Of a stretch of 64,000 nucleotides of DNA, positions 53,090 through 62,654 are shown one piece after another. The notes under the pieces were generated by a model, which was given only the letters and a program-made list of their open reading frames with translations, had not been told where the DNA came from and did no database searches. This DNA comes from Candidatus Pelagibacter sp. (GTDB lineage: Bacteria; Pseudomonadota; Alphaproteobacteria; Pelagibacterales; Pelagibacteraceae), in assembly GCA_028222435.1 (NCBI GenBank), contig JAOIST010000001.1, forward strand, positions 1-64,000, given 5' to 3'. Both the position numbers and the translations under genes were made by a program. Within the stretch, counting starts at the first letter, position 1; each line of letters opens with the position of its first letter.

Positions 53090-53424
53090 TATGCGATATC
53101 TAAACCGTTATCTGTTTTTTGAGACGGATGCACTAAAACAACCTTACCATCTTTTTCTATTGCTCCAAGTATTAAAACTTCAGAAACAACGCCTGCAATA
53201 TTTTTTGTTGGAAAATTACAAACTCCAATAACTTGTTTTCCTACTAAATTTTCTGCATTATAAAAATGGGTTATTTGAGCTGAAGACTGTTTAATACCAA
53301 TCTCTTTTCCAAAATCTACTTTAACTACCAATGAGGGTTTTCTGGCTTTCTCATTAACCTTTACCTCTAAAACAGTGCCTACTTTAATCTGCACTTTCTT
53401 AAAATCATCGTAAGTTATTTCCAT
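53089..53424 (-). CDS. csaA: CsaA-type tRNA-binding-domain protein
   Basis: 111 aa single tRNA-binding (OB) domain: VQIKVGTVLEVKVNEKARKP, KQSSAQITHFYNAENLVGKQ, and FPTKNIAGVVSEVLILGA. The stand-alone form is CsaA, described as an export chaperone and tRNA binder. It ends 1 bp inside DUF4396 on the same strand. Confidence 0.88.
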   Translation of the reverse strand: MEITYDDFKKVQIKVGTVLEVKVNEKARKPSLVVKVDFGKEIGIKQSSAQITHFYNAENLVGKQVIGVCNFPTKNIAGVVSEVLILGAIEKDGKVVLVHPSQKTDNGLDIA

Positions 53425-53444
53425 AATATTTCCTTTCTATAAAT

Positions 53445-53471
53445 AAAAAAGGGGGCCTAAGCCCCCTTTTT
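53445..53471 (-). terminator. rho-independent terminator after livJ
   Basis: GGGGGC (53451-53456), loop CTAA, GCCCCC (53461-53466), with A runs on the left and TTTTT (53467-53471) on the right, so it works in either direction. It lies between the livJ stop (53493) and the csaA start (53424), both on the minus strand. Confidence 0.9.
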
Positions 53472-53492
53472 AAAATTAGTTAAGCAATTGGA

Positions 53493-54596
53493 TTACAGTT
53501 CTTTGTAATTACCTTTGCTCCACTCATAAAATACGTAACCTGGTAAACTCACATCACCTTTTTTATCAAAGCTTAGTGAACCAATTACAGTATCAAATTT
53601 ACCTTTTCTCATTACTTTAAGAACTTTTGCAGGGTCATTTGATCCAGCTTGCATTGCAGCTTGTTCAAATACTTGCAAAGCAGCGTATGAGTAAAGAACA
53701 TAACCTTCTGGCTCGATACCAGCAGCTTTAAATTCTTTTACAACATCTGCAGCTGCAGGATTGTTTCTTGGATCTGGAGAGAAAGTCATTAATGTACCTT
53801 CACCTGCATCACCAGTAATGTCCCAATACTCAGCTGTAACTAAAGCGTCACCGCTGATTAATTTAGTAGACATACCTTGGTCTCTCATTTGTCTTACGAT
53901 CAAACCACCTTCTGTGTGGTAACCACCAAGATATACTGCATCGATGTTATTAGCTTTTAGTTTTGAAACTAAAGCAGAGTAATCTTTTTCACCTGCTGTA
54001 TAAGCTTCGTACATAGCGTCTTTTAAGCCAGCTTTCTTCATATTTTTTCTAGTCGCATCTGCTAAACCTTTTCCGTAAGCAGTTTTGTCATGAAGGATAG
54101 CTACTTTTTTACCTTTATAATTGGCAGCTAAGAATTTACCAGCAACTTCACCTTGCTGATCATCTCGACCACAAACTCTAAAAGTATATTTTCCACCTTT
54201 GTCAGTAAAAGCTGGGTTTGTTGAAGCTGGTGAAACTTGAATAATTCCTTCTTCATTGTAAACCGCAGAAGCTGGAATTGAAGAACCAGAGCAGAAGTGA
54301 CCTGCAACATAAGCTACACCTTGACCAGCAAATTTGTTAGCCACAGCTACAGCTTGTTTTGGATCACATGCATCGTCTCCGATTTCTAATTTAACTTTCT
54401 CACCATTAATTCCACCTTTTTTATTAACGTGCTTTAACCACATTTCAGCACCAGCTTTTAACTGAGCACCAAAAGAAGCGTACTGACCAGACATAGGTCC
54501 AGCAGAAGCAACAACAACTTCAGCTTTAGCTGATACAGTTGCAAGCATTAATGTTCCGGCAATTAATGAAAGAAGTTTATTGAACATTCTAAACAT
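53493..54596 (-). CDS. livJ: branched-chain amino-acid ABC transporter, substrate-binding protein
   Basis: 367 aa with a signal peptide (cleavage near SAKAEVVVASAG). VVASAGPMSGQYASFGAQLK and DDACDPKQAVAVANKFA open the type I binding fold; YLGGYHTEGGLIVRQMRDQG and YVLYSYAALQVFEQA are further Liv motifs. The start at 54596 has an AGGG ribosome site 7 nt upstream. A TTAATTAATTAA element and a strong terminator flank the gene, suggesting its own high-level transcript besides the liv run. Confidence 0.95.
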   Translation of the reverse strand: MFRMFNKLLSLIAGTLMLATVSAKAEVVVASAGPMSGQYASFGAQLKAGAEMWLKHVNKKGGINGEKVKLEIGDDACDPKQAVAVANKFAGQGVAYVAGHFCSGSSIPASAVYNEEGIIQVSPASTNPAFTDKGGKYTFRVCGRDDQQGEVAGKFLAANYKGKKVAILHDKTAYGKGLADATRKNMKKAGLKDAMYEAYTAGEKDYSALVSKLKANNIDAVYLGGYHTEGGLIVRQMRDQGMSTKLISGDALVTAEYWDITGDAGEGTLMTFSPDPRNNPAAADVVKEFKAAGIEPEGYVLYSYAALQVFEQAAMQAGSNDPAKVLKVMRKGKFDTVIGSLSFDKKGDVSLPGYVFYEWSKGNYKEL

Positions 54597-54613
54597 ATTA
54601 TTTCCCTTTGTTA

Positions 54614-54625
54614 TTAATTAATTAA
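54614..54625 (-). promoter_or_regulatory. TTAATTAATTAA leader element of livJ
   Basis: The 12-mer lies 17 nt before the livJ start. Reading toward the gene, the leader continues as AACAAAGGGAAATAATATG, nearly the same as the tctC leader (ACAGAGGGAAAAAATATG). Function unknown; a shared signal for abundant binding-protein genes is possible. Confidence 0.3.
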
Positions 54626-54674
54626 TTATTGATATTGAACACCTTAAATACAAGGTTGTAAATATTAAAAAAAC

Positions 54675-55394
54675 CTAATTTTTTGCCCCACCCTCAAGGT
54701 AGGCAGCTTGAATATCTTTATTTTTAAGCAACTCTTGTCCTGAACCCTTAATGGTCACTTTGCCGTTAACTAAAACATATGCGCGGTCTGCAAGCTCTAA
54801 TGCTTTTTTTGCATTTTGTTCTACTAAAAATATTGTTACATTTTTTTCTTTATTAATATTTTTAATAGATATGAAAATTTGGTTTACTAGTTTAGGTGCA
54901 ATTCCAAGTGAAGGTTCGTCTAACAACAGAACTTTGGGTTTACCCATTAAAGCTCTACCAATTGCTAGCATTTGTTGTTCTCCTCCAGAAAGAGTACCGC
55001 CTCTTTGTGTTTTCCTGTCACTTAAAACAGGAAATAAATCATAAACGTCTTTGATGTCATTTTCGTAAAATTTTCCTTTTTCATTTGCATGTGCTCCTAA
55101 TCTTAAATTTTCTTCAACCGTTAATCTTGAAAAAATTCTTCTTCCCTCAGGAACTTGGCAAATGCCCATATCAACTATTTTGTGGGGTTCTTTGTTTTCA
55201 ATATTTTCACCATTAAAAACAATATTACCTCTTTTAGCTTTATTAACTCCGCTAATAGTCATTAGTAAAGTTGACTTTCCAGCTCCATTAGAACCAATCA
55301 ATGAAACAATCTCACCTTCATTGACATTAAGATCAACTCCTCTCAAAGCTTGGATCTTGCCATAAAAAGTTTCAACATTAGAAATTTTAAGCAT
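54675..55394 (-). CDS. livF: branched-chain amino-acid ABC transporter ATPase LivF
   Basis: 239 aa. Walker A GSNGAGKSTLL (about residue 34), the LSGGEQQMLAIGRAL signature near 135, and VLLLDEPSLGIAP (Walker B). The SLGIAPKLV loop is typical for LivF. Overlaps livG by 1 bp; livJ follows after 78 bp. Confidence 0.95.
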   Translation of the reverse strand: MLKISNVETFYGKIQALRGVDLNVNEGEIVSLIGSNGAGKSTLLMTISGVNKAKRGNIVFNGENIENKEPHKIVDMGICQVPEGRRIFSRLTVEENLRLGAHANEKGKFYENDIKDVYDLFPVLSDRKTQRGGTLSGGEQQMLAIGRALMGKPKVLLLDEPSLGIAPKLVNQIFISIKNINKEKNVTIFLVEQNAKKALELADRAYVLVNGKVTIKGSGQELLKNKDIQAAYLEGGAKN

Positions 55395-56185
55395 TATTCG
55401 TCTACTCCTAAGTATGCTTCAATTACTTCTTTGCTATTTTTAGTTTGATCAGCCGTTCCCTGAAATATTTTTTTTCCATAATTTAAAACGACCACATGAT
55501 CTGAAATACCCATTACTACGCTCATGTCATGTTCAATTAATAAAATACCAGTTTGTTTTTCTGTTTTAATAAATCTTAATAATTTATTTAGTTCAGCGGA
55601 CTCTTTCGGGTTAAGACCAGCTGCAGGCTCATCTAAACATAATAATCTTGGCTCGATACACATTGCTCTAACAATCTCTAATTTTCTTTGATCTCCATAA
55701 GGAAGGTCTCCAGCATTATCATCTGCCCGATGCGTTAAACCAATAATATCTAACCAATATCTCGCTTTATCAACCGCCAACTGTTCTTTGTCTCTGTAAA
55801 TCTTAAGGTTAAGTAATCCAAATAAAGAATAGCCAGAGGCCACCATTAATTCATTATGCTGGGCAACTAATAAATTCTCAAGCACTGACATTGCTGGGAA
55901 CAATCTGATATTTTGAAAAGTTCTTGCCACCTTTGCAACATAAGCAATTTTAAAGTCTGTATATTTTCTTAAAGAAATTTTACTGTCTTCTTTATGTAAA
56001 AACATCTGACCATTGGTTGGTTTGTAAAAACCTGTTAAGCAATTAAATACAGTCGTTTTTCCAGCTCCATTTGGTCCAATAATAGATGTGATTTGATTAT
56101 TTTTTGCATCAAAACTTAAGTCATCAATTGCCGTTAAACCACCGAACTTCATGGTTAGATTTTCAACTGATAATAAATTACTCAT
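55394..56185 (-). CDS. livG: branched-chain amino-acid ABC transporter ATPase LivG
   Basis: 263 aa. Walker A GPNGAGKTTVFN (about 37); LPYGDQRKLEIVRAM in the place of the ABC signature and LLCLDEPAAGLNPKESAEL mark LivG. The start overlaps the livM stop (4 bp). Confidence 0.95.
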   Translation of the reverse strand: MSNLLSVENLTMKFGGLTAIDDLSFDAKNNQITSIIGPNGAGKTTVFNCLTGFYKPTNGQMFLHKEDSKISLRKYTDFKIAYVAKVARTFQNIRLFPAMSVLENLLVAQHNELMVASGYSLFGLLNLKIYRDKEQLAVDKARYWLDIIGLTHRADDNAGDLPYGDQRKLEIVRAMCIEPRLLCLDEPAAGLNPKESAELNKLLRFIKTEKQTGILLIEHDMSVVMGISDHVVVLNYGKKIFQGTADQTKNSKEVIEAYLGVDE

Positions 56186-57450
56186 TTCTTATCTCCGTGC
56201 ATAAGAATAGTTGGTTTTCTATTTGCTAAAATACCTTTAGGTTTAAACACCATGATAAGAACCATAGCTCCACCAAAAGCTATCATTCGATATTGTTCTA
56301 GATCTCTAAATATTTCAGTAATACCAATTAAAAAAATGGACGCGAGGACTACGCCTGTTTGCGAACCCATGCCACCAAGAACTACAATCGCAACGATGAT
56401 TGCTGACTCTATAAATGTAAAACTTTCTGGACTTACAAAAGCTTGTCTTGTTGCAAAAAATGATCCGGCAAAACCACCAAACATTGCGCCAATAGCAAAA
56501 GCTGTTAATTTAGTATTAGTTGGATTTACACCAAGTGACTTACAAGCAATCTCGTCTTCTCTTAAAGCCTCCCAAGCTCTACCCACTGGTAACTTTCTAA
56601 TCCTTAAAGTGAAATAGTTCGTTATTAAAGCTAATACCAAAATTAAATAATATAAAAATATTATTCGGTGCATCGTTGAATATTCAAGGTTAAAAAATAA
56701 ATGAAAACTTGTTTCGCCTTCATCAGGAGATCTTTTAAAAGGTAGGCCAAAGAAAGATGGACGTGGTATTCCTGTAATCCCATCAGGACCATTTGTTACT
56801 TCGTACCAATTAATTAAAATTATTCTTATGATTTCTCCAAAACCTAAAGTTACAATAGCAAGATAATCTCCCCTTAATCTCAAGACAGGAAAGCCAAGTA
56901 GAATTCCAAAGAAAGCAGCGAACAATCCAGCTAATGGCAAACAAATCCAAAACGACCAACCAAAAGTTGTTGCGATCAAAGCGTATGAATAAGCGCCAAC
57001 CGCATAAAAAGCTACATAACCTAAATCAAGAAGACCTGCTAAACCTACAACAATATTTAAACCCCAGCCTAACATGATGTAGGTTAAAATCATTATTGCT
57101 ACATCCATGAAATAACGATCTGTGAAGGGTAAAAACGGAAAGACTACTGCAAATAATATTCCAGTTATGGCAAAATGTTTTGCCTTGTCTTCGGTAATAG
57201 ATGAAAATTTTGAAGTAAGTTTTGAAAAAAAAGCAAACTCAGTCTTTCTAGCTGAATTTAAATTAATTAAAAATCTTCCAAGTATACAAAGCCCAACTAA
57301 TAAAAAAACAACACCCCATTGAGGAGTGATAAATAACCCTTCTCCTTTAGATGAAGTTCTAAGTCCGACAATTGGTCCAAACAGAGCTAGGGCGATTAAG
57401 CCTGTAAATAAACTGTCTTTCAATGACTGAATGATATCTTTTTTTTCCAT
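56182..57450 (-). CDS. livM: branched-chain amino-acid ABC transporter permease LivM
   Basis: 422 aa, about ten helices. MLGWGLNIVVGLAGLLDLGY, FGEIIRIILINWYEVTNGPD and WEALREDEIACKSLGVNPTN are the LivM blocks. The N-terminal 90 residues are an extra hydrophobic extension present in many marine LivM proteins. Overlaps livH by 1 bp. Confidence 0.95.
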   Translation of the reverse strand: MEKKDIIQSLKDSLFTGLIALALFGPIVGLRTSSKGEGLFITPQWGVVFLLVGLCILGRFLINLNSARKTEFAFFSKLTSKFSSITEDKAKHFAITGILFAVVFPFLPFTDRYFMDVAIMILTYIMLGWGLNIVVGLAGLLDLGYVAFYAVGAYSYALIATTFGWSFWICLPLAGLFAAFFGILLGFPVLRLRGDYLAIVTLGFGEIIRIILINWYEVTNGPDGITGIPRPSFFGLPFKRSPDEGETSFHLFFNLEYSTMHRIIFLYYLILVLALITNYFTLRIRKLPVGRAWEALREDEIACKSLGVNPTNTKLTAFAIGAMFGGFAGSFFATRQAFVSPESFTFIESAIIVAIVVLGGMGSQTGVVLASIFLIGITEIFRDLEQYRMIAFGGAMVLIMVFKPKGILANRKPTILMHGDKK

Positions 57451-58361
57451 TAAACCTTTTCAATATCAGGTTTTCCAAGAAATCCTGTTGGAAAGAAAAT
57501 TAAAACCACAATTAAAACACTGAATGCTGCAACATCTTTGTATTCAATTGATACATAGCCTGACCACATTGTTTCAATTAATCCAATTAGCAATCCTCCA
57601 AGCATTGCACCAGGCAAAGAACCAATTCCACCAAGTACAGCAGCCGTAAAGGCTTTAATTCCGGCTAAGAAACCAATGTAGAAATCGATAACACCGTAAT
57701 AAAGTACAAACATCATTCCAGCAACTGATGCTAATGATGAACCAATAATAAATGTAATTGAAATTGTTCTATCTACGTTAATTCCTAAAAGTGAAGTCAT
57801 TGTTCTATCTTGTTCGCAAGCTCTTTGAGCTCTTCCTAAATCTGTCTTTGTAATTAGATAAGTAAAAATACTCATCAAGATAATTGTTAAAACGACTATG
57901 AAAATTTGAAGGTAACTAACTGTAACAATAAACTCTGAATTTTTAAAAAACTCTAATCCACCACTTATCAAAGGCTGCATTGGTTTTACTCTGGCACCTT
58001 GGGCAACTTGTACGTAATTCTGTAAAACAATTGACATTCCTAAAGCGGAAATAAGTGGAGCTAATCTAAAAGAACCTCTTAAAGGTTTGTAGGCAAGTTT
58101 TTCAACTGTCCAACCATAACACGCCGTAAAAAGCATGGCGATTAATAAAACGAGCAACAAAATTACTGGCAGGGCTATCCCTGTTAATCCAAAAACTATA
58201 AAGGATATTAAAGCAACAAATGCACCGATCATAAAAATATCACCGTGTGCAAAATTAATCATGCCAATAATTCCATAAACCATGGTGTAACCGATAGCGA
58301 TAAGACCGTAGATAGAACCTAAAGTAATTCCATTAACTAGTTGTTGTATAAAATATTCCAT
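57450..58361 (-). CDS. livH: branched-chain amino-acid ABC transporter permease LivH
   Basis: 303 aa with about eight helices. INFAHGDIFMIGAF at about 36, RAQRACEQDRTMTSLLGINV near 180 and AAVLGGIGSLPGAMLGGLL near 240 are diagnostic. First liv gene on the minus strand; the proC-like gene ends 3 bp before it. Confidence 0.95.
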   Translation of the reverse strand: MEYFIQQLVNGITLGSIYGLIAIGYTMVYGIIGMINFAHGDIFMIGAFVALISFIVFGLTGIALPVILLLVLLIAMLFTACYGWTVEKLAYKPLRGSFRLAPLISALGMSIVLQNYVQVAQGARVKPMQPLISGGLEFFKNSEFIVTVSYLQIFIVVLTIILMSIFTYLITKTDLGRAQRACEQDRTMTSLLGINVDRTISITFIIGSSLASVAGMMFVLYYGVIDFYIGFLAGIKAFTAAVLGGIGSLPGAMLGGLLIGLIETMWSGYVSIEYKDVAAFSVLIVVLIFFPTGFLGKPDIEKV

Positions 58362-58364
58362 GAA

Positions 58365-59129
58365 TTATTTGCTTAACCTTTTATTTACATTTTCAAGAGC
58401 TTTGGAGAACTTAGTAAAGAATTTACCTTTTTTCAATTCATTAAGAACCTGCATATTTAACCCTTTTGGTGTCTGAGAGTCCGCTACGAGTTTTTTATAG
58501 CCTTGTGAAGATTTATTTAACGCATCCTGGCTCAAAGCTAAAAATAATTCAGCAACATAAGTATCAGCAAGTTTTTTGTTAATGCCTTTTTTAATTAACC
58601 ATTTAGAGCTTGTGTTAAGTAGTTCGTAGTAGGTTGCCATTAAAGAGGCTGTAGACCAAAACTTATAGCTTAGCTTCTCATTTCTTATTTCTAAAACTTC
58701 GCCCAAATGTTTAAATATATTTTTTGCAAACTTGCTAGGAGGGCAAATAATAATTGGACCTTTCTTTATTTCTATTGGTGGTAAAGGCGTAACTCTAACA
58801 ATATTTTTATTCTTAGTAATTTTTTTAAGTTTATCTAAATTAATTGTAGAAATTAAACTTATAATTTTTTTATGTTTTGCAAAATTTAACTTAGGTAATA
58901 TTTGATTTCCTACTTTTGGTGTAATGCCTAAAAAAACTATTGAAGATTTATTAATAATCTCTTGATTATCATTTAAAACTTTAATTTTACTATATTTTTT
59001 ATTAAGTTTTTTGGCTAGGCTTCTATTCCTTGAAGAGATATAAACTTTCCTAACTTTTAACTTGGATTTAAAAATACCAAATATAATTGATGATGAAATT
59101 TTACCAGTTCCTATAAATCCTAAATTCAT
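58365..59129 (-). CDS. ProC-like pyrroline-5-carboxylate reductase
   Basis: 254 aa. NLGFIGTGKISSSIIFGIF binds NAD(P)H; VRVTPLPPIEIKKGPIIICP and VADSQTPKGLNMQVLNELKK correspond to ProC motifs, but the C-terminal SPGGTT motif is changed to SQTPKG, so it may be an atypical P5C reductase-like enzyme. It precedes livH by 3 bp and may be read into the liv run. Confidence 0.75.
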   Translation of the reverse strand: MNLGFIGTGKISSSIIFGIFKSKLKVRKVYISSRNRSLAKKLNKKYSKIKVLNDNQEIINKSSIVFLGITPKVGNQILPKLNFAKHKKIISLISTINLDKLKKITKNKNIVRVTPLPPIEIKKGPIIICPPSKFAKNIFKHLGEVLEIRNEKLSYKFWSTASLMATYYELLNTSSKWLIKKGINKKLADTYVAELFLALSQDALNKSSQGYKKLVADSQTPKGLNMQVLNELKKGKFFTKFSKALENVNKRLSK

Positions 59130-59131
59130 GA

Positions 59132-60211
59132 ATGATGCAGAATAACCAAGCTATTCCCTTTAATAAAGAAAATTTTGAACAAATCTTCTCATTAAAATTT
59201 CTTTTAGTAATAGTTATTTCGATTCCAAGTGCAATTGTAGCTGATTATTTCAATTTACCTTTAGCCTGGTTTCTGGGTCCAATGGTGGCTACTTCAATTG
59301 GTGCTTTAATGGGTGTTAAAATAAAAATTCCAAGGCTAGTTTTATCTTCAATATTAATTCTGTTAGGCCTTTATATTGGAAATTATATTGATAGGGATCT
59401 TTTTGCTCAAATGGATGAGTGGGCCTTCACCTCTTTTATAATGTTTATTTACATCGTTTTAAGTATTTTTATCGTATCACTTTATTTACAAAAGTTTTCA
59501 AATTATGAGAAAAAAACTTCAATCTTTTCAGCTGCACCGGGTGCTTTAGGCCCGCTAATGATCTTAGCCGAAGATCAAAAAACAGACCTTAGTCATGTAG
59601 CAACTTCACATTTAATTCGACTTATAATAATTGTTACAGTTTTTCCCTTCTTTGTTAATAGTTATTATGGTGTGGAGACTATTGCGGTTATTAGTGAGAG
59701 TTTACCAGATCAAAATAAGTATCATTTAATAAGTCTGATAATTTTTTCAATATTTCTAATTGTTGTTTTTGATAAATTTAGAGTCCCAGCCGCATTACTC
59801 TCGGGCACCTTGGTTGCAAGTGGCTTGTTACAAATTACAGAAATAGCATCATATCAATTTTCACCTAAGATAATTGATTTTTGCCTGTTAATATTAGGTG
59901 CATCAGTTGGATGTAGATTTGCTAATAAAACTTTTGGTGAAATTGGTCGAAATGCATTTCATAGTTTTATTGCTACCTTTATTTTAGTAGTTTTAGGTGT
60001 TGCTGCTGCGTTTGTAGCAGGACTAGTTATTGATAAAAATTTCTTTACCCTACTACTATCTTATTGTCCCGGAGGAATCTACGAGGTAGCTGTGATTGCA
60101 ATTTTCTTTGACCTTGATCCGGAGTTTGTCTCTTTTCATCACATTATCAGATTGTTGATGATTTTATTTATTGTCCCGGTAATACTAAAAATAATTTCTA
60201 AAAAAGCCTAA
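59132..60211 (+). CDS. AbrB-family membrane protein (duplicated domain)
   Basis: 359 aa, about ten helices in two homologous halves: LPLAWFLGPMVATSIGALMG and AALLSGTLVASGLLQI; SAAPGALGPLMILAEDQKTD and LSYCPGGIYEVAVIAIFFDL. The AbrB/YqaJ-type family is annotated as membrane regulators or ammonia-monooxygenase-like; real function unknown. Divergent from proC by 2 bp. Confidence 0.85.
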   Translation: MMQNNQAIPFNKENFEQIFSLKFLLVIVISIPSAIVADYFNLPLAWFLGPMVATSIGALMGVKIKIPRLVLSSILILLGLYIGNYIDRDLFAQMDEWAFTSFIMFIYIVLSIFIVSLYLQKFSNYEKKTSIFSAAPGALGPLMILAEDQKTDLSHVATSHLIRLIIIVTVFPFFVNSYYGVETIAVISESLPDQNKYHLISLIIFSIFLIVVFDKFRVPAALLSGTLVASGLLQITEIASYQFSPKIIDFCLLILGASVGCRFANKTFGEIGRNAFHSFIATFILVVLGVAAAFVAGLVIDKNFFTLLLSYCPGGIYEVAVIAIFFDLDPEFVSFHHIIRLLMILFIVPVILKIISKKA

Positions 60212-60264
60212 TTTAAACTAATCTGTTTTTGACTAATCTGACTTAATAGTAGACATTGTTGTTA

Positions 60265-60651
60265 ATGGCCAATTTAATTGATTTCATAGCAAGACTTCTC
60301 ATTTCTGCTCTTTTTTTAATTTCTGCTTATAATAAGATTTTTAGTATAGATGGCACTATGAGTTGGATGGAAGGATTTGGAATTCCTGGATTATTGTTAT
60401 ATCCAACAATTGCTTTAGAAATTATTTTACCTCTATTTATCATAATCGGATATCAAGCAAGAATAGCAGCGGGACTACTTGCTATTTTTTGTATAGCGAC
60501 TGCATTTATTTTTCATTATGATTTTGTTGATCAAATGCAAACGATAGCTTTTCTTAAAAACTTAGGACTAGCGGGTGGTTTTTTATTTATCATAGCTAAT
60601 GGCACTAAAGAATGGGCTGTTGATAGAGAAAAAAAATACGTAAGATTATAA
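60265..60651 (+). CDS. DoxX-family membrane protein
   Basis: 128 aa, four helices. LIDFIARLLISALFLISAYN and LLAIFCIATAFIFHYDFVDQ match DoxX. The ATG at 60265 is preferred over an upstream TTG. DoxX relatives work in thiosulfate oxidation or redox balance; here isolated. Confidence 0.85.
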   Translation: MANLIDFIARLLISALFLISAYNKIFSIDGTMSWMEGFGIPGLLLYPTIALEIILPLFIIIGYQARIAAGLLAIFCIATAFIFHYDFVDQMQTIAFLKNLGLAGGFLFIIANGTKEWAVDREKKYVRL

Positions 60652-60661
60652 ATTAAAAAAA

Positions 60662-62164
60662 CTATTTTTTTATAGCTTTAAAACTATTATAAATTTGCCA
60701 GCCTACGATTCCTACAACAACTATCATTATACAAAGTGTCAGAGGTCTGTCCCAAAGAAATGCCCATGATCCATCACTTATTAAAAGTGATCTTCTTAAA
60801 TTAACTTCCATTAATCCACCTAGAACAAAAGCAAGAATTAAGGGAGGCATAGGAAAATCATATAAGCGAAGCACTGTTGCTGTTACTGCAATTCCAATCA
60901 TCATATAAATATCGAAATTATTAAAGGACATTAAGTAAACTCCAGTAAGAGAGAAAAATAAAATTAATGGAATTAAAAAAGTTCTTGGTGTTGCTAATAC
61001 TCTTGCAATGTATGGAATTAAAGGAAGATTAAGTATCAAAAGCACAACCATCCCTATGTACATTGACATAATCACAGACCAAAAAATTTCAGGATTAGTT
61101 TGATATAATCTTGGGCCTGGTTGAATACCAAATCCTAACAGAGCTCCAAGCATTACAGCAGTGGTTCCACTTCCTGGAATACCTAAAGTAAGTAGAGGAA
61201 CAAATGAACCAGAACATGCTGCATTGTTTGCGGTTTCTGGAGCAGCTATACCATTAACACTTCCTTTGCCAAATTTTTGTCTTTCTTCATCGCTAACAAA
61301 GTTTCTTTCCATTCCGTAAGCTAAAAAAGAAGCAATTGTTGCACCTGCTCCAGGTAAAACTCCAATGATAAATCCTAAAACAGATGATCTAGGAATTGTA
61401 GCAAGCATTTTTTTTGTTTCAACTTTGTCTAGTTTGATAGAACCTAATTGAGATAATGAGACAGCTTTTGCAGCTTTAGTCGGATCGTTAGCTTTAAAAA
61501 TTATTGTTAAAGCTTCGCTCATTGCAAAAGTAGCCATAACAACTAAAACGAAACTTATTCCATCTGATAGATTCATGTTGTTAAAGGTAAATCTTGTTAT
61601 ATCAGATAGTGAGTCTTGACCGACGCTGGCTAACATTAAACCTAGAACAACCATCATCATTGCTTTTAAAAAATTTCCTTTTGATGAAAATGCAGCAACT
61701 GCAGTTAAACCCAGGATCATTAAACCAAAATAATCTGGTGATCTAAAAGATAAACTGACTAAAGATAAGCTTGGTGCAGCAATTAATAAAAAAATTGCAG
61801 AAATTGTTCCTCCAGCGAAAGAACTGTAAGCGGCAATAGCTAGAGCTTTGCCAGCTTTGCCTTGTTGTGCCATTGGATAACCATCAAATGATGTGGCTAC
61901 CGTTCCTGGAACACCAGGGGCATTAATTAAAATTGAAGAAGTTGATCCACCAAAAACCGCTCCATAATAAACACCAGCCATTAAGATTAATCCTGTTGAA
62001 GGCTCAAACCCATAAGTGATTGGTATCATTAACGCTATCGCCGTCATTGGTCCAAGACCTGGTAGCATTCCGATTATTGTTCCTGAAAAACAACCAATCA
62101 TTACCATCATTAAATTTTTTAATGATAAAGCTGTTTGGAGTCCTATTAGTATTCCTTCAATCAT
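60662..62164 (-). CDS. tctA: tripartite tricarboxylate transporter, large permease TctA
   Basis: 500 aa, about twelve helices. GMLPGLGPMTAIALMIPITY near residue 32 and GVLPGAGATIASFLAYGMER near 270 are the repeated PGxG signatures, and TLGIPGSGTTAVMLGALLGF the third. Moves a carboxylate with protons or Na+. Overlaps tctB by 4 bp. Confidence 0.96.
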   Translation of the reverse strand: MIEGILIGLQTALSLKNLMMVMIGCFSGTIIGMLPGLGPMTAIALMIPITYGFEPSTGLILMAGVYYGAVFGGSTSSILINAPGVPGTVATSFDGYPMAQQGKAGKALAIAAYSSFAGGTISAIFLLIAAPSLSLVSLSFRSPDYFGLMILGLTAVAAFSSKGNFLKAMMMVVLGLMLASVGQDSLSDITRFTFNNMNLSDGISFVLVVMATFAMSEALTIIFKANDPTKAAKAVSLSQLGSIKLDKVETKKMLATIPRSSVLGFIIGVLPGAGATIASFLAYGMERNFVSDEERQKFGKGSVNGIAAPETANNAACSGSFVPLLTLGIPGSGTTAVMLGALLGFGIQPGPRLYQTNPEIFWSVIMSMYIGMVVLLILNLPLIPYIARVLATPRTFLIPLILFFSLTGVYLMSFNNFDIYMMIGIAVTATVLRLYDFPMPPLILAFVLGGLMEVNLRRSLLISDGSWAFLWDRPLTLCIMIVVVGIVGWQIYNSFKAIKK

Positions 62165-62631
62165 CCCATTATTCCTATGTATTTTAAAAAAGGATCACGC
62201 AGATAAATATTTAAAAGACCGTGTAAAAGGTACATAAAAATTGCAACAAAAGGAAAAGATAAAATAAATATCCAAATCCAGTTTCGCTCACCTAAAATAA
62301 TGTAAGAACCAACTAAAAAAATTGAGGTTGAAAGAAAAAATCCAGCTTTTAAGATAGTTATGCCATATAAAATCATTAAAATAACTAAACCTAAAGTCTT
62401 CTTGTAATCTAAAACTTTTAAATCAACGCTTGATGGATTTATTTCTGGTAAAATAACGAAAAGTCCAGAAAAGAATAATCCTGCAAAACCTAAATAAATT
62501 GGGAAGGTTCTGGCATTGAATGCTGCTCCCTCATCGAAAGCAAAAACTTGTATTTGATATGCGGTGTATAAATAAAATCCTGAAAAAATAAAGAAGAGCA
62601 GTGAAATAATTTTTGATGGTGTTATTTTCAC
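62161..62631 (-). CDS. tctB: tripartite tricarboxylate transporter, small permease TctB
   Basis: 156 aa, four helices; FDEGAAFNARTFPIYLGFAG at about 33-52 is the family block. Lies between tctC (23-bp gap) and tctA (4-bp overlap). Confidence 0.9.
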   Translation of the reverse strand: MKITPSKIISLLFFIFSGFYLYTAYQIQVFAFDEGAAFNARTFPIYLGFAGLFFSGLFVILPEINPSSVDLKVLDYKKTLGLVILMILYGITILKAGFFLSTSIFLVGSYIILGERNWIWIFILSFPFVAIFMYLLHGLLNIYLRDPFLKYIGIMG

Positions 62632-62654
62632 TGCTCTCTTTCTAAGTTAATTAA

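Noticed and set aside
60212..60264. Short direct repeat ACTAATCTG before the DoxX gene
   Set aside because: Two 9-base copies in AT-rich DNA with no other feature; judged chance.
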